Below, in pieces: positions 50,295 through 57,801 of a stretch of DNA of 61,894 nucleotides. This stretch comes from a virus. The notes under the pieces are model-generated. The model saw only the letters and a list, made by a program, of their open reading frames with translations. It did no database searches and was not told the DNA's origin. The stretch lies in the IMG/VR virus record IMGVR_UViG_3300025102_000024, positions 1-61,894 of that record. One strand, 5' to 3'. The position numbers were made by a program, and so were the translations under genes. Positions within the stretch are counted from its first letter, which is position 1. Each line of letters starts with the position of its first letter.

Positions 50295-50942
50295 TCAACT
50301 AAAGTTTACTGACGCACCTGCAAGTAGTGTCGTTCCTGCCGCTCCTGTCTTATGAACTGTGAATGATATTAAACTGAGAGAACCACTTGCTGTTGGTAAG
50401 TTTGGTGTTCCACCTGAAGGGAATTGGAATGCTGTACTGAATCCAACTGTTGCAACACCAACATTTTCAATTCTGATTTGATGACTATCTGCTTCCGTTC
50501 CACCTGTAACATCTATCGTAACGGTTCCTGTTGCTAATACTTTATGATCGTCTGCACTTGATAATAATAAATGAGTTGTAATGCCTGATGGAGTGATTGC
50601 TTCTGTTTGAATACCAACTGATATACCTGTTAGTGCTGAACCATCTCCTACAAAAGAAGTTGCAGTACATATACCAGTCACACGGAGACCATCTCTAAAT
50701 GTACCAACTCCTAAAGAATCAACATTGGTTACATCTTCATATGTTAATACACCAGCAACACCAAGATTACCAGAGAAAGTACCAGTAGTTGCAGTTAATC
50801 CATTTGGAAAATCTGCTGCACCACCAGATTGACCACTAAAATCTGTTGCAGTACAAACTCCAGTTACTTCCAAACCATTAGTCGCAGTTGGAGCACCGTT
50901 TGCAGTCTTATTCGTTATTGTATTTGCCCTTAATCTTGACAT
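50295..50942 (-). CDS. Modular fibre protein
   Basis: Predicted 215 aa starting MSRLRANTITNKTANGAPTA, with TNGLEVTGVCTATDFSGQSG, VLTYEDVTNVDSLGVGTFRD and a compact C-terminal beta domain (ITTHLLLSSADDHKVLATGT, VTIDVTGGTEADSHQIRIEN). The N-terminal module is of the RIRxxTITN type shared with 44616. Probably a short fibre or decoration subunit. Confidence 0.77.
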   Translation of the reverse strand: MSRLRANTITNKTANGAPTATNGLEVTGVCTATDFSGQSGGAADFPNGLTATTGTFSGNLGVAGVLTYEDVTNVDSLGVGTFRDGLRVTGICTATSFVGDGSALTGISVGIQTEAITPSGITTHLLLSSADDHKVLATGTVTIDVTGGTEADSHQIRIENVGVATVGFSTAFQFPSGGTPNLPTASGSLSLISFTVHKTGAAGTTLLAGASVNFS

Positions 50943-50961
50943 GGTATATCTTTTTAGTTAT

Positions 50962-52695
50962 TTATGAAGGAGTTCCTATTGCAGTAATAGAAATTATTGG
51001 TCTTCTGAATACATTAATAGCACCAGACGAACCATAGTTTCTTAATAAGTTAATTGCAAACTCATAAGAAGAATTATACTCACTCATTTGAAGTTTAATA
51101 ACTTTGCCACTAGTCCAACTAGCTAATCTACCCACTGAATAATCTGTACTACCACCTATATTAAATACCCATTTAAAAGTATTAAGTTGATCAAAGTAAT
51201 TTGTACCACCCCTTTGTCCAAATCTAGAATGTGTAATTTCCTGACCATCCCATAATAATCTTGCACCTAATATTGCATTACTATCTGTATCAGAAGCAAT
51301 GGCATATTGAAACTCGTAAATAACTTGTACTGCTCCATCTGGGGGTTGATATGTGATTACTGATCCTTGAGCATCATTTAGAGCTGTAGTTAATGCTTGC
51401 CAGTCGGTTGGGTTCTGTACTGTAACCGTACCCTTACTTGTAGTAAAACTTGAACCATCAGCAGGACTAGAGAATTGTTCTAAAACTTGTAGTCCACCTC
51501 CCCCCTTCCAAGATACAGCACCAGATGCACCACCACTTGTTAACACCTGACCTGATGTTCCATAGTTTGCACCAGCAATTCCTAATTGACCTGCACTTCC
51601 AATGCGAAGTCTTTCTGTTCCATTTCCTGTAGTTGCATTTGCAGCAGTATAGAATTTATGTGTATTTACTGCATATGCCCAACCTGTATATCCTCCATAA
51701 TTAATCTCATGACCAGAAGATCCAGATACTCCATATAATTGAGTAACCATCTTTGAAGGATCTGCATAAGTTGGCATCATTATGCGATATTGATTCTCTG
51801 TATTAGCATTTCTGTTTTGTCCATTCTGACCACCACTTGCACCAAGGGTTAGTGTTCCTAGATCTGTTGCACCTTGAGATTGAAGATCCAGACCACCAGC
51901 AGCAGCCCTCACTGTTGAATTTGTTCCTAATGCTCCATTTGATGTGATGCGAACTCTCTCACTACCACCAGTTTCTGCTGTAATTGTATCAGCAGCAGGG
52001 AATCTTATTGCAGTGTTAGTATCTCCAGAGTGAATTATTTTATCAGCAATTGATAAATCTGATCTTGCTGTTATAACACCAACTGAATCTATATTCGTTA
52101 CGTCTTCATATGTTAATGTACCACCAATATTTAAATTACCAGTGAATGTTCCAGCAGTTCCCGTTAAACCATTTGGAAAGTTTGGTGCTCCGTTTGCATT
52201 CTTATTTGTAATACTATCAACACGAATACGACCACTACCACCTGCACCAAGTCCTCCACCATCTGTACCAAGACCTAGAATATCAGGTATTACGTCATCT
52301 CCATCTTCAATTATTAAATCTGCTCCTTCTTCTAATCTTATATCTGCGTATTGTGTATATGCACCTGTTGATGTTGCTGGATGATCAACTGTAACTGTTG
52401 CACCAATACTTAATACTTCATTTGTAAAATATAATTTATTTAACGGACTTGTCTGTGTCGAACTTAATGCTGTTCCAAGTCCAGCAGGAAGATTTGTAAG
52501 ATTAGATCCATCACCAAAAAATGAGGTGGCAGTTATAATACCAGAGGTGTTAACACTTGAATTACCAAATGCAGTATTAATACCTGATAGATTTGCGCCA
52601 CTACCACTAAAACTTGACGCAGTAACGATTCCTGATAGGTTTAGATTACCATCAGAATTACCTACTATTTTATCGGTTGCTCTTGTTAGTGCCAT
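50962..52695 (-). CDS. Chimeric modular fibre protein
   Basis: Predicted 577 aa. Residues 1 to about 165 resemble the first block of the 45578 protein (LNKLYFTNEVLSIGATVTVD, IPDILGLGT). An internal N-terminal module follows (GRIRVDSITNKNANGAPNFP), then shaft repeats. The C-terminal ~165 aa (LQVLEQFSSPADGSSFTTSK to IISITAIGTPS) is a unique beta-rich domain. It shares a 54-bp exact DNA repeat with 45578, evidence for recombination between cassettes. Confidence 0.8.
   Translation of the reverse strand: MALTRATDKIVGNSDGNLNLSGIVTASSFSGSGANLSGINTAFGNSSVNTSGIITATSFFGDGSNLTNLPAGLGTALSSTQTSPLNKLYFTNEVLSIGATVTVDHPATSTGAYTQYADIRLEEGADLIIEDGDDVIPDILGLGTDGGGLGAGGSGRIRVDSITNKNANGAPNFPNGLTGTAGTFTGNLNIGGTLTYEDVTNIDSVGVITARSDLSIADKIIHSGDTNTAIRFPAADTITAETGGSERVRITSNGALGTNSTVRAAAGGLDLQSQGATDLGTLTLGASGGQNGQNRNANTENQYRIMMPTYADPSKMVTQLYGVSGSSGHEINYGGYTGWAYAVNTHKFYTAANATTGNGTERLRIGSAGQLGIAGANYGTSGQVLTSGGASGAVSWKGGGGLQVLEQFSSPADGSSFTTSKGTVTVQNPTDWQALTTALNDAQGSVITYQPPDGAVQVIYEFQYAIASDTDSNAILGARLLWDGQEITHSRFGQRGGTNYFDQLNTFKWVFNIGGSTDYSVGRLASWTSGKVIKLQMSEYNSSYEFAINLLRNYGSSGAINVFRRPIISITAIGTPS
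52082..52127. repeat. 46-bp exact dispersed repeat, copy 2
   Basis: Same 46-bp sequence as at 45334-45379 and 56548-56593, inside the TLTYEDV shaft segment. Confidence 0.85.
52145..52198. repeat. 54-bp exact dispersed repeat, copy 2
   Basis: Identical to 46563-46616, 5.6 kb away; marks the shared segment of the two chimeric fibre genes. Confidence 0.88.
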
Positions 52696-52703
52696 TTAGT
52701 TAT

Positions 52704-52871
52704 TTAGTCGGCTGCCTCTGCAGTGTTGCCAGCAGACACCCAAGAAAGGTATTCCTGATAATGCCTATTTGCATCATCAATTGGTATGAGTAAAACATTT
52801 CCATTTGAGTCAGTATGTTTTATGGAACATAAGTTTCCTCTCTCATAATCATTTACTAATTTATAAGTCAT
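52704..52871 (-). CDS. Small protein following an SHRN-type fibre gene
   Basis: Predicted 55 aa: MTYKLVNDYERGNLCSIKHT, then VLLIPIDDANRHYQEYLSWV and SAGNTAEAAD. It is a paralogue of the 61-aa protein at 16249 (ending YLAWVAAGNSPEAAD). Both follow an SHRN-type fibre gene in transcription order and both stops overlap a CTAAATA motif. A dedicated assembly helper is inferred from position. Confidence 0.7.
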   Translation of the reverse strand: MTYKLVNDYERGNLCSIKHTDSNGNVLLIPIDDANRHYQEYLSWVSAGNTAEAAD

Positions 52872-52873
52872 AG

Positions 52874-54169
52874 TTAAAGCTCCGCATCGAAATTTAGTTG
52901 GGCACTATCTTGTGAGAAAATTCTTCCAGAAGCACCCGCTGAGAAAGCATCACCACTGCTTCTAGAAAACCACATGTGACCAACTACCTGATTATACTCT
53001 CTACTATGCGACATATTATTACCTGCCAGAGTTATATCTGCACTACCTGATACACCAGCTCTTGCTTCTAACTGATCACCTGAAACACTTATGGTGGGAG
53101 TTGTTCTTAAATCTACCTTCCAATTTGGCATGACTTCAATGACGGTAGAACTATTTCCATTGATAGACATACCTAACATAGATCTATAAGAATATGCACT
53201 AGCAAAAACTTGGTAATATCTCTGACAGGCACGAAACTCATCTGCTAAATGTTTTTGCTCAAACGGAGTGGCTACAGATCCACGCTCTAATTGAACATTT
53301 GCAAAATCAACTGTAAATGCAGCAGTTGATGTATCACCTGCTGGTTGTCTGAATAATTCTATTTCATAAAAACTTGTATGTTTATTACCTGATACTGTTT
53401 TACCAGAGATACTTGGTGGTGTAAAAGTAAATGTTTTCTTTGTCCAAGTATTAGATGCAGTATAATTTGCAATACTTGTATCAACTACAGAAGAACCACC
53501 AGATCCAAAGTCTTGTCTGAATGTAAGATTGAATTGTCCACCACCAGGATTTGATCCTTTTACCCAGAAAGAAAGAGTCATCTCACCTTGACATCTTGTT
53601 ACATCTTCTACTCTCTGTCTCAAAGCAACATTATTATTACCAGTTGAGACATAGTATTTTAAATAATAAAATGGATTATCGGGGACATCAGTTTGGCCAG
53701 GAGAAAATGTTTGTCTAGTAACTCGTTTTGTAGCACCAGAAGATGCATGAAACCAACGATCACAACTTAAATATCCATCAGTAGTATTAGTACCACTATC
53801 AGTGGCTCTCTGCCAAACTAAAAATTGACCATTTATTATAAGATTACGATGAGAAAGTGGTGTATCTGAAACAAATGCAGTTGCAGTTATAATACCTGTG
53901 GTATTCACACTTGTGCCAGATCCAAAAGATGTATCAATACCAGTTAAGTTTGCACCACTGATTGCTGGTAATGTTCCAGTTAAGTTTGCTGCTGGTAATG
54001 AAGTTAAGTTTGCACCACTTCCAGTGAAACTTACTGCAGTTACTATACCCGTGGATTCTAAATTGTGACCCTTTAAATTTTTAGTTCCTAATTCAATATC
54101 AGAAGTAAAAGTTACAGAACTAATACCAGAATCGGATTCTATATTATTAACTACTATCTTACTTGTCAT
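52874..54169 (-). CDS. Modular fibre protein with the SHRN-type C-terminal domain
   Basis: Predicted 431 aa from the ATG at 54169, chosen because a GGAGG ribosome site precedes it and the stop of the upstream gene overlaps it (ATGA); a TTG-started longer frame is less likely. The N-terminal module is MTSKIVVNNIESDSGISSVT. Shaft repeats (NLTSLPAANLTGTLPAISGA) lead to SHRNLIINGQFLVWQRATDS, then EMTLSFWVKGSNPGG, NVQLERGSVATPFEQKHLAD and CQRYYQ, and end LNFDAEL. The TGVQLEVG..FEHR motif is altered here (ANVQLERG..FEQK). Confidence 0.8.
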   Translation of the reverse strand: MTSKIVVNNIESDSGISSVTFTSDIELGTKNLKGHNLESTGIVTAVSFTGSGANLTSLPAANLTGTLPAISGANLTGIDTSFGSGTSVNTTGIITATAFVSDTPLSHRNLIINGQFLVWQRATDSGTNTTDGYLSCDRWFHASSGATKRVTRQTFSPGQTDVPDNPFYYLKYYVSTGNNNVALRQRVEDVTRCQGEMTLSFWVKGSNPGGGQFNLTFRQDFGSGGSSVVDTSIANYTASNTWTKKTFTFTPPSISGKTVSGNKHTSFYEIELFRQPAGDTSTAAFTVDFANVQLERGSVATPFEQKHLADEFRACQRYYQVFASAYSYRSMLGMSINGNSSTVIEVMPNWKVDLRTTPTISVSGDQLEARAGVSGSADITLAGNNMSHSREYNQVVGHMWFSRSSGDAFSAGASGRIFSQDSAQLNFDAEL

Positions 54170-54411
54170 ACGATCCTCCAATTACCTTGAACTGTGACAG
54201 AATGCCCTGCACCCACTTTGACAGTGCCAACAGTGAGTCCGTTTGTTCCTGATGGGATAATAACATTTTCATTAATTTCTGTACTGTTTGCTTTGATAAT
54301 TCCAAAACGATCTAACCATTGCTTCTTTCCATTTGCAGTAATTGTTTTATGAAAAGTGACAGAGTTTACACCAACTTTAGATTCAATTGTATTGACAATA
54401 ATCTTGGTCAT
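54166..54411 (-). CDS. Minimal modular protein: N-terminal module plus cap
   Basis: Predicted 81 aa from the ATG at 54411 (ATGA overlap with the upstream stop). It has the N-terminal module (MTKIIVNTIESKVGVNSVTF), a short WLDRFGIIKANSTEI segment and the cap GTNGLTVGTVKVGAGHSVTV then NWRIV. A close paralogue lies just upstream at 54408. These are the shortest complete units in the arrays, with almost no middle. Confidence 0.77.
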   Translation of the reverse strand: MTKIIVNTIESKVGVNSVTFHKTITANGKKQWLDRFGIIKANSTEINENVIIPSGTNGLTVGTVKVGAGHSVTVQGNWRIV

Positions 54412-54644
54412 ACAATTGCCCACTCACCATTAACTGTAATCGTATGTCCATCTGCAATGGTTATCGGACCTGATGAAAGACCATTCGTTCCATTTGGAAT
54501 AGTTATATCTTCAGCAATCGTATCACGATTTGCCTTAATGACACCAAATGTATCTAACCATTGATTGTCACCATTTGCTGTAATTGCCTTCTTAAATTCA
54601 GTGGCAACTGCAGAATCTATAATGTTAGCTTTAAGTGTTGACAT
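54408..54644 (-). CDS. Minimal modular protein: N-terminal module plus cap
   Basis: Predicted 78 aa: MSTLKANIIDSAVATEFKKA, QWLDTFGVIKANRDTIAEDI and GTNGLSSGPITIADGHTITV then EWAIV. It is a tandem paralogue of the gene at 54166; NGxxQWLDxFGxIKAN is shared. A perfect late motif lies 4 nt before the ATG. Confidence 0.77.
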   Translation of the reverse strand: MSTLKANIIDSAVATEFKKAITANGDNQWLDTFGVIKANRDTIAEDITIPNGTNGLSSGPITIADGHTITVNGEWAIV

Positions 54645-54648
54645 ATTT

Positions 54649-54656
54649 TATTTATA
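54649..54656 (-). promoter_or_regulatory. T4-type late promoter motif TATAAATA
   Basis: Perfect on the minus strand, 4 nt before the ATG at 54644; it overlaps the stop of the gene at 54652. Confidence 0.65.
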
Positions 54657-55437
54657 TTATCAATTTAAAAGCAGAGAAGTAGTTTCCTCTATATCCATTT
54701 GCATCATTACTAAAATAACCTTGTGAATTACCATTAGTGTCAAGCCATCCAAAAAGTTCAATATAATCTCCAGCAGCTAAACTCAACACTCCACCCAAAT
54801 TAACTTGAAAATGTCTTGTTCCAGCAGCATAACTGCTTATAAAACCATACTGAGTAATTTTTGTAGCACCATTCTGTTGTATTCTTGCTATTATTCCTCT
54901 TATATCATTCAGATTAGCATAAAAATTTAATCCTGCATTAACCTGATAGAATCCACCCTTTCCAGATGGAACTGTAAATCTATTCGCAGTGGTTCCAGAG
55001 GTAGAGTTATCATAAGCACTGTCTGTGTCAAAAGTTTCAGAGTTTAAAAACTCAACTTTAGTAAATGTTGCATCGGCTATTGAGTGACTCGTAACATTAT
55101 TACTCCAAGCATGAAATGCTGGTGTATTTGTTGGTGTCTTTGAGAAAGTAGTTGCTTCATATGATGTTGCAGTTATAATTCCAGTAGTATTAATTGAAGG
55201 GTTGCCACTTAAACCTGTTGCATCTCCTGTGACATTACCAGTGACATTACCAGTGACATTACCAGTAACATTACCAGTAACATTACCAGTAACAGCACCT
55301 TCAATCGGACCTACAAAACTACCAGCAGTGACTGAATTACCAACAGAAATATTATTTGTGACACTCGCAATTCCAGCAATGGTTATTGTAGAACCACCAC
55401 CGACTGGATTAATTTTATTGACGTTTAGTATACTCAT
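54652..55437 (-). CDS. Modular fibre protein with VTGN repeats and a C1q-like head
   Basis: Predicted 261 aa. The N-terminal module MSILNVNKINPVGGGSTITI precedes a run of VTGN repeats (residues about 48-70) ending in DATGL. The C-terminal ~160 aa has a C1q-like pattern: FHAWSNNVTSHSIADATFTK, GFYQVNAGLNFYANLNDIRG and IELFGWLDTNG. The repeat run corresponds to a 12-bp DNA repeat whose unit number may vary. Confidence 0.8.
   Translation of the reverse strand: MSILNVNKINPVGGGSTITIAGIASVTNNISVGNSVTAGSFVGPIEGAVTGNVTGNVTGNVTGNVTGNVTGDATGLSGNPSINTTGIITATSYEATTFSKTPTNTPAFHAWSNNVTSHSIADATFTKVEFLNSETFDTDSAYDNSTSGTTANRFTVPSGKGGFYQVNAGLNFYANLNDIRGIIARIQQNGATKITQYGFISSYAAGTRHFQVNLGGVLSLAAGDYIELFGWLDTNGNSQGYFSNDANGYRGNYFSAFKLII
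55229..55293. repeat. 12-bp tandem repeat encoding VTGN units
   Basis: Five 12-bp units plus 5 bp: three copies of gtgacattacca and two of gtaacattacca. On the minus strand each unit encodes the four residues V-T-G-N. Slippage here would change shaft length in frame. Confidence 0.85.
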
Positions 55438-55445
55438 TTTTTTTA

Positions 55446-56738
55446 TTATGTAAAGGTAACTGTTTGAGATGAGTCTGAGGTTGCAGTAATCGTTAAAATT
55501 GTATCACTTCCAACTGATGCAGAAGAAGATGTAACTCCACCAGTAACTGTAGCAGTATAATCTGATGAAAATCTGAGTATGATAACACCTGCACTACCAT
55601 TACCACCAGCAGAAGCACCACTAGCACCACCTCCAGCACTACCTCTGTTAGCGATTTGTGCGTCTTGGTCTCTAGCACCAGCACCAGCACCTCCACCTAC
55701 CGTAAGGTTTCCACTTTCGTAGTTTCCTCCACCACCTCCACCAGCGTATGCCACTGTTGAACCTGTGATTGTATTATTCAGTGAAGAACCACCATCTCCA
55801 TTAGTCCCACCAGAACCACCAACAACTCCAGCAGCACCAGCACCACCACCTCCACCACCACATTGAGGGGTATTTCCAGCACCATTTCCACCATTATATC
55901 CATAAGTTCCACTAGCACCAGCTTGACCAGTTTGGTTTCCACCACCACCACCACCACCTGATCCACCGCCAGGATCTGCACTTGGGTTTCCATCATCAGC
56001 AGACGTTCCTGTGGTTGCATAAGCACCACCTCCACCACCACCTTTGGATACTATATCATCAAACGTAGTTGTTCCACCATCATTACCTTTCCAAGGTGTT
56101 GCATTAACTCCAGCACCAGCAGCTCCAATGATAACTGAAAATGCAGATCCAATACTAATTGTTTTTGCAGATGCAGATGATGTTCCTCCACCCTGAGATT
56201 CATTATTCCAGTTTGTTCGTAGTGCTCCTGCACCACCACCTCCTCCACGGAAGTTACCACCACCAGCACCGCCTCCACCGACGACAAGATAATTTATAGC
56301 AAAGTTTCCTGATTTAGTATTGATAACATTCCATGCACTCCCAGTATATACCTGTAATGCATTAAAATTTGAATTAAAAATTATAGTTCCTGTTGCTGTT
56401 GAAACACCAGCATTTCTTCCTGCAGTCGTTGTAGTACCAACACCAACTGCATGTTTACTAATTTTTGTCGTACCATCTGTAATTTCTAAGGAACCAACAG
56501 TTGCGATACCAGTAACACGAAGTCCATCTCTTGCAGTTATAACTCCGACTGAATCTATATTCGTTACGTCTTCATATGTTAATGTACCACCAACACCAAG
56601 ATTTCCTCCTATTGTTAAATTTCCACTTGTAGTTAAATTACTATCTCCAATCAAACTCACTGTGCCACTAGCAGTTCCAATAGCAACATTAGTGCCACTC
56701 GATGGTAATATTGTATCTACTCGAAGATTACTAGCCAT
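55446..56738 (-). CDS. Modular fibre protein with a glycine-rich C-terminal region
   Basis: Predicted 430 aa. The N-terminal module MASNLRVDTILPSSGTNVAI is followed by the TLTYEDVTNIDSVGVITARD segment and TTTAGRNAGVSTATGTIIFN. After INYLVVGGGGAGGG come about 190 aa with long Gly runs (GGGGGGAY, GGGSGGGGGGGNQ, CGGGGGGAGAAG). This looks like the glycine-rich tail-fibre tips (T4-like gp38 and others) that form bundled polyglycine-II helices; that fold is inferred. The last ~40 aa end DSSQTVTFT. Confidence 0.8.
   Translation of the reverse strand: MASNLRVDTILPSSGTNVAIGTASGTVSLIGDSNLTTSGNLTIGGNLGVGGTLTYEDVTNIDSVGVITARDGLRVTGIATVGSLEITDGTTKISKHAVGVGTTTTAGRNAGVSTATGTIIFNSNFNALQVYTGSAWNVINTKSGNFAINYLVVGGGGAGGGNFRGGGGGAGALRTNWNNESQGGGTSSASAKTISIGSAFSVIIGAAGAGVNATPWKGNDGGTTTFDDIVSKGGGGGGAYATTGTSADDGNPSADPGGGSGGGGGGGNQTGQAGASGTYGYNGGNGAGNTPQCGGGGGGAGAAGVVGGSGGTNGDGGSSLNNTITGSTVAYAGGGGGGNYESGNLTVGGGAGAGARDQDAQIANRGSAGGGASGASAGGNGSAGVIILRFSSDYTATVTGGVTSSSASVGSDTILTITATSDSSQTVTFT
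56548..56593. repeat. 46-bp exact dispersed repeat, copy 3
   Basis: Same 46-bp sequence as at 45334-45379 and 52082-52127. Confidence 0.83.
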
Positions 56739-56754
56739 TAATATACTTTTTTAT

Positions 56755-56762
56755 TATTTATA
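56755..56762 (-). promoter_or_regulatory. T4-type late promoter motif TATAAATA
   Basis: Perfect on the minus strand, 16 nt before the ATG at 56738; it precedes the whole of fibre array 2. Confidence 0.75.
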
Positions 56763-57020
56763 CTACCTAACTTCAAAGTCTAATTTACGGACTCTGCGTT
56801 GGTTTCTTTTCTCTTGCCATTCTAACTCATCTCCACTAAAGAGACTCTTCGATTTACTACCTCCATAGTTACCTAACATAATAATCTTATTCATATCCAT
56901 TGCTGAAATACGATCATTATATACAGTTGTATTATTTGAACAACCACAACATACTGATTTGCCAGATACTCCTATGACTTCTTTTCCACAGGAACGACAT
57001 CTAACCCTTATTGGTTCCAT
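56763..57020 (-). CDS. Zinc-ribbon hypothetical protein
   Basis: Predicted 85 aa: a four-Cys ribbon (RVRCRSCGKEVIGVSG, KSVCCGCSNNTTVYN), then DRISAMDMNKIIMLGNYGG and a basic C-terminus (WQEKRNQRRVRKLDFEVR). This protein type, with CxxC pairs and a DxNKIxML stretch, occurs in T4-like cyanophages. A nucleic-acid-binding role is plausible but unproven. Confidence 0.75.
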   Translation of the reverse strand: MEPIRVRCRSCGKEVIGVSGKSVCCGCSNNTTVYNDRISAMDMNKIIMLGNYGGSKSKSLFSGDELEWQEKRNQRRVRKLDFEVR

Positions 57021-57058
57021 TTATCAAATACCAATTATTATATTCTTTCTACTATATA

Positions 57059-57250
57059 TCACCAATCTTCTTCATAGTCATCCACTTCAACAGGTTTATT
57101 CATTTCATATTGCTTGCAATATGCATGCACATCAATCTCCATTCTATAATGAGCACGAGTATGAACTATCTGAATTAGACCAAGAGAACCTACTATTATC
57201 AAATTACAAGTTGTAAGTGGGTGTGTTAGAATTTCTAAAACTTTTTTCAT
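57059..57250 (-). CDS. Small hypothetical protein with a hydrophobic N-terminal half
   Basis: Predicted 63 aa: MKKVLEILTHPLTTCNLIIV, GSLGLIQIVHTRAHYR and an acidic end (PVEVDDYEEDW). One membrane span is possible (CNLIIVGSLGLIQIV). Function unknown. It lies downstream of the porin-like gene, beyond a terminator. Confidence 0.65.
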   Translation of the reverse strand: MKKVLEILTHPLTTCNLIIVGSLGLIQIVHTRAHYRMEIDVHAYCKQYEMNKPVEVDDYEEDW

Positions 57251-57265
57251 AAAGTTATGATAGCA

Positions 57266-57296
57266 TAAAAAAAGACCCCTGCAAGCAGAGGTCTTG
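57266..57296 (-). terminator. Rho-independent terminator after the porin-like gene
   Basis: Minus-strand stem AAGACCTCTGC/GCAGGGGTCTT with a 2-nt to 3-nt loop, then seven T. Very strong. Confidence 0.9.
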
Positions 57297-57312
57297 AAAG
57301 TAAGATACTTAC

Positions 57313-57684
57313 TTAGAAAGTGTACTTAAGTCCAACTTTACCAGAAACATCTAAGTCATCATTGTTAGTTGCGCCATAGATTTCTCCATAAACACCAACT
57401 TTCTCAGAGATGCCTTTTGATCCACCAAGGTATCCAGCAATTTCTACATCACCAAACTCGTCTGCAGTTTCTGTGTGCTGAACTGTTGGTCCTACAGATG
57501 CATACCAATTGATTCCGTTTGTTGTTGCTCCTTCGTAACCGATTTGAACTTCAACATTACCAGATGTATATGCTCCGTCAGGATATGAACCATTTGCCTC
57601 GACATTAACGTATGGACCAGCAAAAGCTGCACCTGCGAATAGGAATGGAGATGCTGCTACTGCAGCTATTGTTGATTTAATCAT
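57313..57684 (-). CDS. Secreted outer-membrane beta-barrel (porin-like) protein
   Basis: Predicted 123 aa. Residues 1-22 form a signal peptide with an AFA-type cleavage site (AGAAFA before GPYVNVEANG). Repeated amphipathic strands follow (VEVQIGYEGATTNGINWYAS, EKVGVYGEIYGAT) and the last residues SGKVGLKYTF end in Phe, the C-terminal beta-signal of outer-membrane barrels. It is a small barrel, perhaps 8 strands. The role (solute uptake, superinfection exclusion or surface change) is unknown. It has a full-consensus promoter and a folded leader. Confidence 0.82.
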   Translation of the reverse strand: MIKSTIAAVAASPFLFAGAAFAGPYVNVEANGSYPDGAYTSGNVEVQIGYEGATTNGINWYASVGPTVQHTETADEFGDVEIAGYLGGSKGISEKVGVYGEIYGATNNDDLDVSGKVGLKYTF

Positions 57685-57800
57685 TTTTTTAAAAGTATCT
57701 CGCTAGGTATTAAAAAACCTGCGGATGGCAACTCCCTCGACAAGGGGTTGTACATTCTACGCAGGGTTACGATCTTTCGAGTCCTTCGTTCTATGTAATG
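57685..57800 (-). promoter_or_regulatory. Structured leader of the porin-like gene with a terminator-like hairpin
   Basis: About 115 nt. Near its start is GGACTCGAAAGATCG, related to the psbA leader. Then CCTGCG (minus strand 57765-57760) pairs with CGCAGG (57723-57718), enclosing a CAAC-CCCT/AGGG-GTTG hairpin, and six T follow. This is a terminator-like structure 28 nt before the ATG. Confidence 0.6.
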
Positions 57801-57801
57801 G

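Noticed and set aside
55493-56287. Several Val/Leu-rich frames on the minus strand inside the glycine-rich fibre gene
   Set aside because: They are out-of-frame readings of Gly/Ala-rich codons and have no starts, ribosome sites or family motifs.
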